From Aeromicrobium chenweiae (GTDB lineage: Bacteria; Actinomycetota; Actinomycetes; Propionibacteriales; Nocardioidaceae), in contig NZ_CP026952.1 in NCBI RefSeq assembly GCF_003065605.1, forward strand, positions 3,162,001-3,226,000: 64,000 nucleotides of DNA, given 5' to 3'. Positions 40,986 through 49,668 of this stretch are shown one piece after another. The notes under the pieces were generated by a model. The model was not told the origin of the DNA, did not search any database, and worked only from the letters and a program-made list of their open reading frames with translations. Each line of letters starts with the position of its first letter. Position 1 is the stretch's first letter. Both the position numbers and the translations under genes were made by a program.

Positions 40986-42239
40986 GTGAGCAACCCCGTT
41001 CTGGCCGACGCGATCGAACCCCTGGTGGTCCGATCGGCGCCGATCGCCGACCCCGGCGAGCTCCTCTCGCTGCTTCCCGAGGACGACGCGTTCGCGTGGG
41101 TCCACGCCGGTGACGGACTCGTGGGCTGGGGTCGGGCGGCGGAGCTCCGCCTGTCCGGCAGCGACCGGTTCACCGATGCCGCCCAGTGGTGGCGTGAGCT
41201 CGCGTCGCACGCGGTCGTGCGCGACGACGTCGACGTCCCGGGGTCGGGTCTGGTCGCGTTCGGCTCCTTCGCGTTCACCGACGAGGCGCCCGGCAGCGTG
41301 CTCGTCGTGCCGGAGGTCGTCGTGGGCCGCCGAGACGGCGTCGCCTGGGTCACCGTCGCGGGCACGGGCATCGCCGCGCCGCCGGAACTGGCGCGGGCGG
41401 GCAGCCCGCGCGAACCCAGCGGGACGGCGTTCGCCGACGGTCCGGTCGACAGCCTGACCTGGCAGGGTCTCGTGGCCGAGGCCGTGCGGCGCATCTCCGC
41501 GGGCGACCTGGACAAGGTCGTCCTCGCCCGTGACCTGATCGCGACGGTCGACGAGCCGCTCGACGTCCGCTCCCCGCTCAGCCGGCTCGCGGCCCAGTAC
41601 CCCAGCTGCTGGACGTTCCACGTCGACGGCTTCTTCGGCTCCACCCCGGAGATGCTCGTCCGGCTCGAGCGCGGCCTGGTGACCTCACGGGTGCTGGCCG
41701 GCACGATCCGCCGCACCGGCGACGACGCCCAGGACAACGCGCTCGCCGGATCCCTCGCCCGGTCGAGCAAGGACCTGGAGGAGCACGAGTACGCCGTGCG
41801 GTCGGTCGCCGACGCGCTCGCCCCGCACTGCACGAGCATGAACGTGCCGGAGACGCCCTTCGTCCTGCACCTGCCCAACGTCATGCACCTGGCCACCGAC
41901 GTCACCGGCGTCATGAAGAACGGTGCCAGCGCACTGACCCTCGCGGCGTCGCTGCACCCCTCTGCGGCCGTCGGTGGCACCCCGAAGGACGCGGCCGTGC
42001 GGCTCATCAAGGAGATCGAGTTGCTCGACCGCGGCCGCTACGCCGGGCCGGTCGGCTGGATCGATGCACGCGGGGACGGCGAGTGGGGCATCGGGCTGCG
42101 CTCCGCCCAGGTCGAGGGCGACGGGCGGACGGTCCGGCTGTTCGCCGGCTGCGGCATCGTGGCGGACTCGGTGCCGGCCGATGAGCTGGCCGAGTCCAAC
42201 GCCAAGCTCATCCCCGTCCGGGACGCCCTCACCCCCTGA
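40986..42239 (+). CDS. menF: Isochorismate synthase
   Basis: 417 residues of the chorismate-binding family. The C-terminal half has SAGDLDKVVLARDL, FFGSTPEMLVRLERG, HLATDVTG and FAGCGIVADSVPADELAESNAKL, the conserved active site. It converts chorismate to isochorismate, the first step to menaquinone. A siderophore role (EntC/DhbC) is possible on sequence alone, but the men genes around it favour MenF. GTG start at 40986 with a -10 element 8 nt away. Confidence 0.87.
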   Translation: MSNPVLADAIEPLVVRSAPIADPGELLSLLPEDDAFAWVHAGDGLVGWGRAAELRLSGSDRFTDAAQWWRELASHAVVRDDVDVPGSGLVAFGSFAFTDEAPGSVLVVPEVVVGRRDGVAWVTVAGTGIAAPPELARAGSPREPSGTAFADGPVDSLTWQGLVAEAVRRISAGDLDKVVLARDLIATVDEPLDVRSPLSRLAAQYPSCWTFHVDGFFGSTPEMLVRLERGLVTSRVLAGTIRRTGDDAQDNALAGSLARSSKDLEEHEYAVRSVADALAPHCTSMNVPETPFVLHLPNVMHLATDVTGVMKNGASALTLAASLHPSAAVGGTPKDAAVRLIKEIELLDRGRYAGPVGWIDARGDGEWGIGLRSAQVEGDGRTVRLFAGCGIVADSVPADELAESNAKLIPVRDALTP

Positions 42240-42257
42240 GACCGCGGCGCCTGACGG

Positions 42258-42686
42258 TCAGCGCCACACCTTGGCGTCCAGCGACTGCCCCATGATGCGC
42301 GCGGCCAGCAGGCGGTGGAGGCCGTCGAGATGCCACCAGCCCTGCCCCTCCCCCACGTCGTAGACCCGGGCGGGCTTGATGCTCTCGCCCTCGTTCAGCT
42401 GGGTCAGGTAGTAGTTGACCTTCGCGACGCCCACGAGCTGCTGCGGCGTCATCACCACGGTGTGGGGCCGCAGCTCGATGGTCTCCCCGCTGGACCGCGG
42501 CCGGCTGTCGTCCTTGAGCTTCAACGGGCCGGAGAACACCACGGCCAGCCAGAGCAGCCGCCGTGTGCTGACCACCTTCTCGTCGGCGGTCATGCGGATG
42601 AAGTGCTCCAGGCGCTCCATCGAGTCGTCGTCGAGGTCCGTCGGTACGGCGGCCAGCTTCGGGCCGAGACGCGGCAGACGGACCAT
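42258..42686 (-). CDS. Uncharacterised protein with ParB-like C-terminal motif
   Basis: 142 residues, no membrane segment. The C-terminus, WWHLDGLHRLLAARIMGQS, resembles the 'DGxHRLxAA' nucleotide-binding box of ParB/sulfiredoxin-fold proteins; the N-terminal half is not recognised. The ATG at 42686 is 7 bp after the stop of the SGNH gene upstream, so the two are likely cotranscribed. Function unknown. Confidence 0.7.
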   Translation of the reverse strand: MVRLPRLGPKLAAVPTDLDDDSMERLEHFIRMTADEKVVSTRRLLWLAVVFSGPLKLKDDSRPRSSGETIELRPHTVVMTPQQLVGVAKVNYYLTQLNEGESIKPARVYDVGEGQGWWHLDGLHRLLAARIMGQSLDAKVWR

Positions 42687-42693
42687 GACGGGC

Positions 42694-43455
42694 TCAGCCG
42701 GCCGCGACCGGGGCGAGCGTGGGCCGGCGAGGGCTCAGGTTGTCACCCGACGACCTGCCGGTGATGCGGCGCTTCACCCACGGCGCTGCGTGCGCGGTGG
42801 CCCACTCGAGGTTCGCGGCACGACGCTGCCGGGCGGTGAGCACCGGACGCTCGTCGAGGGCCAGCGGCTGCAGGTCGTGCTCGACCCCGAGGGCGTCGAG
42901 CACGGCCATCGCCATGCGCTGGTGACCGGCGCTCGACATGTGCATGCGGTCGATGTCCCACAGCCGGTCGTCGCGGTAGTCCCGCAGCCGCCAGAAGTCG
43001 ACCAGCACGGCGCCGTGACGCTCCGCGATCTCCCGGACGAGCTCGTTGTAGATCGCGAACCGGCCCCGCAGCGCGCCGAACACCGGGGCGCCCCCCGGGT
43101 CGTACGCCGTGAACATCACGACGCGGGCGCCGGAGGCGGTGAGCCGGCTGATCGCGACGTCGTACGCCGCCATGAGCGCGTCGATGTCGACGCGGGGACG
43201 CAGGACGTCGTTGGCGCCGGCGTAGATCGTGACCAGGTCGGGCCGCATCTCGAGCGCCGGCTCGATCTGCTCGGCCAGGATCGGCAGCAGCTTGCGGCCG
43301 CGGATCGCGAGGTTGGCGTAGGCGAAGTCGTCGTACGCCAGCACGGCGGCGACCCGGTCGGCCCACCCCCGCACGCCGTTGGGACGGGTCTGGTCGGCGT
43401 CGCCGACCCCTTCGGTGAACGAGTCGCCGAGGGCGACGTAGCGGTGAAAGGTCAC
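42694..43455 (-). CDS. SGNH/GDSL hydrolase
   Basis: 253 residues. YVALGDSFTEGVGD (block I, nucleophile Ser), a Gly block near ANLAIRG, IYAGANDVL (block III, Asn) and DIDRMHMSSAGHQRMA (block V, Asp-His) give a complete SGNH set. No signal peptide is seen, so it is probably cytosolic. The ester or acyl substrate is unknown. GTG start at 43455. Confidence 0.9.
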   Translation of the reverse strand: MTFHRYVALGDSFTEGVGDADQTRPNGVRGWADRVAAVLAYDDFAYANLAIRGRKLLPILAEQIEPALEMRPDLVTIYAGANDVLRPRVDIDALMAAYDVAISRLTASGARVVMFTAYDPGGAPVFGALRGRFAIYNELVREIAERHGAVLVDFWRLRDYRDDRLWDIDRMHMSSAGHQRMAMAVLDALGVEHDLQPLALDERPVLTARQRRAANLEWATAHAAPWVKRRITGRSSGDNLSPRRPTLAPVAAG

Positions 43456-43498
43456 GGGCTCAGGATACGACGCGGGCGGGGACGGCCACGGCACCCGC

Positions 43499-46393
43499 TC
43501 AGTCGTCCAGCAGGCCCTTGCGACGGGCGATCGCGGCCGCCTCGGTCCGTCCGGCGGCACCCAGCTTGGCGAGGATGTTCGACACGTGGACCGAGACGGT
43601 CTTGGTGCTGATGAACAACCTGGCGCCGATCTCGCCGTTGCTCCGCCCCGCGGCGACCTGGTGCAGCACCTCCAGCTCGCGCGGTGTCAGCTCGACGTCG
43701 GACCGCGACGCCGGGCCGGTGAGGCCGGCGATCTCGGCCAGCAGCGGCCGGGCGCCGAGCGACCGGGCGGTCTCGCGTGCCGAGGCGAGGAGCGAGCGCG
43801 CCTCCTCGTCGCGCCCGGTCGCCAGCAGCACGGCGGCCAGGCGGGTGGCCGACCTCGCCTCCTCGAACGGCTGACCGAACCCCGTGAAGGCCGCGACCGT
43901 GTCGCGCCAGACCTGCTCGAGCTCGGCGGCGGGCGGGGCGTCGACCCCGGCGATCCAGCGCAGGCGCGCCCCCTCAGCGGCGAGACGCAGGCACCAGGCA
44001 TGGCCCTCGGGCCCCATCATGGAGTGGGCTGCCACGATCTCCGCGGCCAGGTCCGTCAGGCGCTGCGCCTCCTCCAGCAGGTCCGCGTGCTCCGCGCGCG
44101 CCAGGCGACCGGCGGCAGAGGCCAGCTGTCCGACGACGAGACCCGCCAGCCGCACGTGACCCGGGAACAGCCGGCCGTCCCAGACCTTCTCGATGACCTC
44201 CGCGACGTCCCGGCGCACGGCTCGCGCTCCGTCGAGATCGCCGCTGTCACCGTGCAGGTCGATCAGCGCGGCGCTGCTGTGCACGGCCATCGCGATGTCG
44301 CGCTCCCACATCGCCCTGAGGCGGGGCTCCTCGGCCAGCGCGTCGACCTCCCCGCGTCCGGCCGCCACCATCAGCCGGCCGCCCGTGAGGATCGCCTCGG
44401 CCAGCAGCGGCGCCTCCGGCGGCGCGGTCTGCAGTGCGAGGGCGTCGTCCCAGCGGCCGCGGATGTAGCAGATCACGGCGGAGAACGCCCGCCCCTCGAA
44501 GCCGTAGGGCGCCCAGGTGCGGCCCGTCGCCCGCGCGCGCTCCATCGCCGCCCGGAAGGCCGCCTCGGCGTCGTCGAGCTCGCCGGCGTTGAACAGGACG
44601 AACGCGAGGTTGTCCAGGCCGCGCAGCTCACCGAGGACGTTGCCGTCCCGGCGGGAGCTCTCGATGAGCTCGTCGTAGCGCTGCCGCGACTTGTCGAGGT
44701 CGCCGCCGCCGGTGCGTGACAGCACCCGCGCCAACGTCACGGTGACCTCGGCCACCACCTCGGGGGCGCCGACCTCCTCGGCCATCGCGAGCGCGTGCTC
44801 GCCGAGCTCGAGCGCCTCCTCGTCGCGCCACGCGTCGGACAGGACAGCCGTGCGCAGGGCCTCGGCCCGGGCCCGCAGGACGGTGCGCTGCGGACCGAGG
44901 ACCTGCAGCACCTGCTCGCTGACCCGCGCCGCCTCCGCGTCGCGCTCGGCGAGGAACGCCATCATGCCGATGGGGATCATCAGCCGGGCGCGGTCCTCGG
45001 CCGAGGCGTCCACGGGCAGGCCGTCGAGGTGCTCGTTGAGCAGCGCGAGCGCCCGCAGCAGGTGTCCGGCCGTCGTCCAGGCGTCCGCCGCCGCGACGAG
45101 CAGCCCGATGACATCGGTGTCCGGCGGCGCCGAGGAGAGCAGCTCGAGCGCCTGCTCGTAGTGTCGGGCGGCCTCGTCGTAGCCGGACAGCCGGACTGCG
45201 GACTCGCCGGCCTCCACGCTCGCGACGAAGGCCCGCGACAGCTGGCCGGCCGCCGCTGCGTGCATCGAGATCTCCGCGGCCGAGCCGTGGGCGCCGTCGG
45301 CGGTGAGGACGTCCAAGTACGCGTGGTTGACGCGCCGGCGCTCGCCCGGCAGCAGGTCGTCGTGCACCGCCTCGGCGAGCAGCGCGTGGCGGAACGCATA
45401 GGAGTCGCCGTCGACCTGGGTCATGATCTTGTGGTCGATCGCCGAGCGGATCGCCTCGTCGAAGACCGGGCTCGGCAGCCCGACGACCTGCGACAGCACC
45501 CGGTCGCTGACCCGGCCGCCCGAGCACGACGCGGCCCGGACGACCTGCCGCGCGTCGTCGTCGAGCCGGTCGAGACGGATCAGCAGCAGGTCGGCGAGGG
45601 TCTCGGGCAGCATCGCCCGGGTGTCGGCGAGGCCGGCGTCGAGCAGCTCCTCGGCGAAGAACGCGTTGCCGGCAGCCCGCTGCACGACCGCGGTCAGGCC
45701 GTCGCCGGCGAGGCCGGACGCGCCTCGTGCACGCACGAGGTCGGCGACGGCGGCGTCGTCCAGCGGGCTGAGCTCGATGCGACGGACGCCCGGCAGCCGG
45801 GCCCACTCGGCGATCGCCTGGCGCAGCGGATGGCGGCGGTGCAGGTCGTCGGCCCGGTAGCTCACGACCAGGTGCACGGGATGCGTGAACAGGTAGGCCA
45901 GGACGTACCGGATCAGGTGGCGGGTCGAGGCGTCGGCCCAGTGGGCGTCCTCGATGACGAGCAGCAGCGGCTGCTTCGAGGCCAGCAGGTCGAGGCCCGC
46001 GACGACCGACGCGAACAGCTCGGACCGGTCGACCCCGGCGGACTGCTCGGCACTCGGCCACGGCAGGAGCGGCGCAAGGGCCGGGAACCGGGCCGCCAGC
46101 TCGTCGCGCTCGGCGTCGTCGACACCCGCAAAGGCCTCGGCGAACGGCTGGTAGGGCATCGCGCTGTCGCCCAGGTCGAGGCAGTGCCCCGCGACGACAC
46201 GGTGGCCGGCCTCGCGGGTCCGCTCGGCGAGCTCGCGCAGCAGCCGGGTCTTGCCGATGCCGGCGTCACCGCCGAGCAGCACGGCCGCGGGGTCCCCGTC
46301 GCGCGCGCCGCACGCGACCAGCAACTGCTCGAGCTCGGCGGTGCGGCCGAACAGCGGCGTCGAGGGGATGCGGTCGGTCGCCATGGTGTCCAT
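43499..46393 (-). CDS. LAL-type LuxR-family transcriptional regulator
   Basis: 964 residues. Walker A GGDAGIGKT (41-49) and Walker B LLLVIEDAHWAD define a STAND-type ATPase. A long helical TPR-like middle follows, and the C-terminal LuxR HTH runs from LTPRELEVLHQVAAGRSN to TVSVHVSNILAKLGAAGR. Such MalT-like regulators use a small inducer and ATP. ATG at 46393 or 46384 (three residues later) are both possible; neither has a ribosome site. The neighbours do not reveal the target. Confidence 0.88.
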   Translation of the reverse strand: MDTMATDRIPSTPLFGRTAELEQLLVACGARDGDPAAVLLGGDAGIGKTRLLRELAERTREAGHRVVAGHCLDLGDSAMPYQPFAEAFAGVDDAERDELAARFPALAPLLPWPSAEQSAGVDRSELFASVVAGLDLLASKQPLLLVIEDAHWADASTRHLIRYVLAYLFTHPVHLVVSYRADDLHRRHPLRQAIAEWARLPGVRRIELSPLDDAAVADLVRARGASGLAGDGLTAVVQRAAGNAFFAEELLDAGLADTRAMLPETLADLLLIRLDRLDDDARQVVRAASCSGGRVSDRVLSQVVGLPSPVFDEAIRSAIDHKIMTQVDGDSYAFRHALLAEAVHDDLLPGERRRVNHAYLDVLTADGAHGSAAEISMHAAAAGQLSRAFVASVEAGESAVRLSGYDEAARHYEQALELLSSAPPDTDVIGLLVAAADAWTTAGHLLRALALLNEHLDGLPVDASAEDRARLMIPIGMMAFLAERDAEAARVSEQVLQVLGPQRTVLRARAEALRTAVLSDAWRDEEALELGEHALAMAEEVGAPEVVAEVTVTLARVLSRTGGGDLDKSRQRYDELIESSRRDGNVLGELRGLDNLAFVLFNAGELDDAEAAFRAAMERARATGRTWAPYGFEGRAFSAVICYIRGRWDDALALQTAPPEAPLLAEAILTGGRLMVAAGRGEVDALAEEPRLRAMWERDIAMAVHSSAALIDLHGDSGDLDGARAVRRDVAEVIEKVWDGRLFPGHVRLAGLVVGQLASAAGRLARAEHADLLEEAQRLTDLAAEIVAAHSMMGPEGHAWCLRLAAEGARLRWIAGVDAPPAAELEQVWRDTVAAFTGFGQPFEEARSATRLAAVLLATGRDEEARSLLASARETARSLGARPLLAEIAGLTGPASRSDVELTPRELEVLHQVAAGRSNGEIGARLFISTKTVSVHVSNILAKLGAAGRTEAAAIARRKGLLDD

Positions 46394-46437
46394 GATGGCC
46401 GATGCGGCAGACGTTTCGGCCGTGATGCGGACGAACG

Positions 46438-46477
46438 ATGAGGGTCTCGGGCACCCGGCGCTGCCCCAGACCCTCAT
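46438..46477 (-). terminator. Hairpin downstream of the aldehyde dehydrogenase gene
   Basis: Perfect 10-bp arms ATGAGGGTCT (46438-46447) and AGACCCTCAT (46468-46477), with an inner GGGC/GCCC stem. There is no U-run, so termination is plausible but not assured. It also lies just upstream of the LuxR-type gene start. Confidence 0.55.
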
Positions 46478-46501
46478 CCCGGGTCCTCCCCCGGGCCTCG
46501 C

Positions 46502-48019
46502 TTACTTGATCGTCTTCTTGCCCCCGTGCAGCAGGGTGATGAGCTGCGCGGCGCGGCCGTCGGTCTTGGCGTCGCGCGCGAACGTCGTCAGCAGCATCGG
46601 CGGCTTGAACCGCTGGCGCGTGATGGACTTGGCGTAGGTGAACTCCTTGAGCCCTTCGGGGCCGTGGATGCGGCCGAAGCCGGACTCCCCGACGCCGCCG
46701 AACGGCAGCGACGGGACGCCGGCGAACGCGATGATCGAGTTGACCGACGTCATGCCCGAGCGCACCTGCTTGGCGATCTCGAGGCCGCGCTTCTTGGAGA
46801 ACACGGCACCCGCGAGGCCGTACGACGTGGCGTTCGTCCGCCGGATCGCCTCGTCCATGTCCTTGACCGGGTTGATCGCGAGCGTTGGTCCGAACGTCTC
46901 CTCGGTCATCGCGGTGGAGTCCTCGGGCACGTGCGTGAGGATCGTCGGCTGCACGAACCGCTCGCCGATCGCGTCGGGTCCGCCCAGCGCGACGTGGGCG
47001 CCCTTGGCCACGGCGTCCTCGACGTGGCTGCGGATGACGTCCAGCTGCGAGGGCATCGTGATCGGGCCGATCTTGGCGCCCGCGTCCGATCCGGCGCGCA
47101 GGTCCTTGGCCTGGTCGAGGATCTCGGCCACGAACCGGTCGAAGACCCGCTCGTGCACGTAGACCCGCTCGGTGCCGATGCAGGTCTGGCCGGCGTTCGA
47201 CATGCCGCCCCAGAGCGCGGCCTCGGCGGCCTTGGGGATGTCGGCGTCCTCGTCGACGATGAACGAGTCCTTGCCGCCGGCCTCGATGATGACCGGCGTG
47301 AGGTTCTCGGCGCACGCGGCCATGACCTTCTTGCCGGTGCGGCCCGAGCCGGTGAACGCGAGCTTGTCGACACCGGACGTGCACAGCGCGTTGCCGGTCT
47401 CCCCGAGCCCCGTGACGACCTGCAGGACGGGCCGGCCGTGGACGACCTCGCTGAAGGTGTCCGCGAGCCAGCGACCCACCCCGGGGGTGTACTCGCTCGG
47501 CTTGAAGACCACGGTGTTGCCCGCCGCCAGGGCGTACGCGATCGAGCCCATCGGCGTGAACACCGGGTAGTTCCACGGACCGATGACGCCGACCACGCCG
47601 AGCTGGCGGTACTCGACCGTCGCGGCCTGGTTGGCCATCAGCAGGCCGGGCGCGACGCGGTGCGGGCCGAGGACCTTCTTGGCGTGCTTGGCGGCCCACG
47701 TGATGTGGTCGATCGCCAGGACGATCTCGAGCTGCGCGTCGCTGTGGGGCTTGCCGGTCTCGCGGTTCGACAGGTCTGCGAGCTGGGCGATGCGACGGGT
47801 GATGACGCTGCGCCAGGTGAGCAGGAACTCGCCACGCTCGTCGAAGGACAGGTTCCCCCACCAGTCGGCCGTCTCACGTGCGACGGCGACGGCGGCGTCG
47901 ACCTCGGCCTTGGTCGCGATCGGGTGCGTGCCGACGAGGTCGCCGTTGGCCGGGTTGAGCGAGTCGAACGTCGCGGCGGGCGCGTCGCTCGTCGTGGTGG
48001 GCTCGAGTGTTGCGGTCAT
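46502..48019 (-). CDS. NAD(P)-dependent aldehyde dehydrogenase
   Basis: 505 residues, full-length ALDH superfamily. VIGPWNYPVF, FTGSGRTGKKV and IIEAGGKDSF (general-base Glu) are present, with the catalytic Cys in NAGQTCIGTERVYV. The closest-looking subfamily is succinate-semialdehyde dehydrogenase-like, but substrate cannot be assigned. The ATG overlaps the GMC oxidoreductase stop (ATGA), so alcohol and aldehyde oxidation are coupled in one operon. Confidence 0.92.
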   Translation of the reverse strand: MTATLEPTTTSDAPAATFDSLNPANGDLVGTHPIATKAEVDAAVAVARETADWWGNLSFDERGEFLLTWRSVITRRIAQLADLSNRETGKPHSDAQLEIVLAIDHITWAAKHAKKVLGPHRVAPGLLMANQAATVEYRQLGVVGVIGPWNYPVFTPMGSIAYALAAGNTVVFKPSEYTPGVGRWLADTFSEVVHGRPVLQVVTGLGETGNALCTSGVDKLAFTGSGRTGKKVMAACAENLTPVIIEAGGKDSFIVDEDADIPKAAEAALWGGMSNAGQTCIGTERVYVHERVFDRFVAEILDQAKDLRAGSDAGAKIGPITMPSQLDVIRSHVEDAVAKGAHVALGGPDAIGERFVQPTILTHVPEDSTAMTEETFGPTLAINPVKDMDEAIRRTNATSYGLAGAVFSKKRGLEIAKQVRSGMTSVNSIIAFAGVPSLPFGGVGESGFGRIHGPEGLKEFTYAKSITRQRFKPPMLLTTFARDAKTDGRAAQLITLLHGGKKTIK

Positions 48020-49599
48020 CGGTTCTCCTTGATGAGATCGGCGCACTTCTCGCCGATCATGATGGTGGGGGCGTTGGTGTTGCCACGCGGGACCCGCGGC
48101 ATCACCGAGGCGTCGGCGACCCGCAGGCCCTCGACGCCGTGGACCTTCAGGTCGGGGCCGACGACGCTGCCCTCGATCGTGCCCATCGCGCACGTGGCGA
48201 CCGGGTGGTACAGCGTCTGCCCGAGCGCGCCGATCGTCTCGACGATCTCGTCGTCGGTCGGCTCGGCGGACGCCGGGAGCCACGGCTCGTCGACGTACTT
48301 GGCGATCGGTCCCTCGCGCAGGATGGCCAGGGCGGTCCGGTAGCCGCTGATGATCGCGTCGAGATCGGCGCGGTCGTCGAAGTAGCCGGGGTCGATCTCG
48401 GGGTGCCAGGTCGGGTCGGTGGACCGCAGCTTGACGTGTCCCTTGCTCTGCACGTTGACGAGCGTCACCGCGGTGGTGAGCGCCCGGCGCACCGGCTCGT
48501 GCATGCCGTTGTCGTAGAAGCCCGTCGGCGCCACGTGGAGCTGCAGGTCGGGCAGGTCGAGGTCGTCGCGGGAGGAGAAGAACGCGCCCGTCTCGGCCAC
48601 GTTGGAGCTGAGCGGGCCCTTGCCGGTGGCCTTCCACTTCACGAGGTTGCCGAGGCCGAGCATCTCGGCGACGTCGGTCGTGTCCTTGGTGTAGGTCAGG
48701 ATCCCCGACACCGGGTGGTCCTGGAGGTTCTGGCCGACGCCGGACGACTCCACGACCACGTCGATGCCCAGCGACCGCAGGTGGGCGCCGGGCCCGATGC
48801 CCGAGAGCATGAGGAGCTGGGGGCTGTTGATCGCGCCGCCGCTGAGCACGACCTCGGCGTCGGCGCGGGCCACGTGGGACCGGCCGTCGCGGGTGTACGC
48901 GACGCCCACGGCCCGGGTGCCCTCGAGGACGATGCGGGTCACGAACGCCTCGGTGCGCACCGTCAAGTTGGGCCGGCCGGCGGCCGGGTGGATGTACCCG
49001 TCCGCGACCGACCAGCGGCGGCCCTTCTTGCAGGTGACCTGGTACGGCCCGATGCCCTCCTGCTCGGCCCCGTTGAAGTCGTCGTTGCGCTTCAGCCCGG
49101 CCGAGACGCCGGCCTCGATGAACGCGGTGCTGAGCTCGTGGTCGTAGGTGCGGTCCTCGACGTGCAGCGGTCCGCCCCGGCCGTGGAACGGGTCACCCAG
49201 ACGGGTGTTGTCCTCGGCCTTCTTGAAGTACGGCAGGACGTCCTCGAACCCCCAACCGGTCGCGCCGTACGCGTCACGCCACTCGTCGTAGTCGGCGTGG
49301 TTGCCGCGGATGTAGATCATCGCGTTCATCGACGAGCAGCCGCCGAGCGCCTTCATGCGCGGCCAGTACGCCCGCCGGCCCGCGAGGTGCTTCTGCGGGG
49401 TCGTCTCGTAGTTCCAGTCCCAGCGGGTCTTGAACAGCGTCGAGAAGCCGAGCGGCACGTGGATCATGTCGTCGTCGTCCGCCGGGCCCGCCTCGAGCAG
49501 GAGCACGGTGACATGGGGGTCCTCGGTCAGCCGGGTCGCGACGACGCCTCCGGCGCTGCCGGAGCCGATCACGATGTAGTCGTACCGCTCGTCGGCCAT
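48016..49599 (-). CDS. GMC-family FAD-dependent oxidoreductase (choline dehydrogenase-like)
   Basis: 527 residues. VIGSGSAGGVVATRLTED binds FAD, MKALGGCSSMNAMIYIRGN is the GMC signature, and YHPVATCAMG holds the active-site histidine. Together with the aldehyde dehydrogenase it would convert an alcohol to an acid. It is a distant paralogue of MftG but has no mft gene next to it. ATG start at 49599. Confidence 0.92.
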   Translation of the reverse strand: MADERYDYIVIGSGSAGGVVATRLTEDPHVTVLLLEAGPADDDDMIHVPLGFSTLFKTRWDWNYETTPQKHLAGRRAYWPRMKALGGCSSMNAMIYIRGNHADYDEWRDAYGATGWGFEDVLPYFKKAEDNTRLGDPFHGRGGPLHVEDRTYDHELSTAFIEAGVSAGLKRNDDFNGAEQEGIGPYQVTCKKGRRWSVADGYIHPAAGRPNLTVRTEAFVTRIVLEGTRAVGVAYTRDGRSHVARADAEVVLSGGAINSPQLLMLSGIGPGAHLRSLGIDVVVESSGVGQNLQDHPVSGILTYTKDTTDVAEMLGLGNLVKWKATGKGPLSSNVAETGAFFSSRDDLDLPDLQLHVAPTGFYDNGMHEPVRRALTTAVTLVNVQSKGHVKLRSTDPTWHPEIDPGYFDDRADLDAIISGYRTALAILREGPIAKYVDEPWLPASAEPTDDEIVETIGALGQTLYHPVATCAMGTIEGSVVGPDLKVHGVEGLRVADASVMPRVPRGNTNAPTIMIGEKCADLIKENR

Positions 49600-49648
49600 G
49601 GTTCCCTCTTGTCGCCCAGTGACGTGGGACACAAACCTACTGCGGGTA

Positions 49649-49659
49649 TGTCAATGACA
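49649..49659. promoter_or_regulatory. TGTCA-A-TGACA palindrome upstream of the GMC/ALDH operon
   Basis: A perfect 11-bp palindrome between menD and the GMC gene. On the minus strand it overlaps TTGACA (a possible -35). It may be an operator for this operon; the regulator is unknown. Confidence 0.4.
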
Positions 49660-49668
49660 CAACTACTG

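Noticed and set aside
48016-49599. Second mftG
   Set aside because: Although a GMC oxidoreductase, it resembles choline-dehydrogenase-type enzymes and is paired with an aldehyde dehydrogenase, with no mft gene adjoining.
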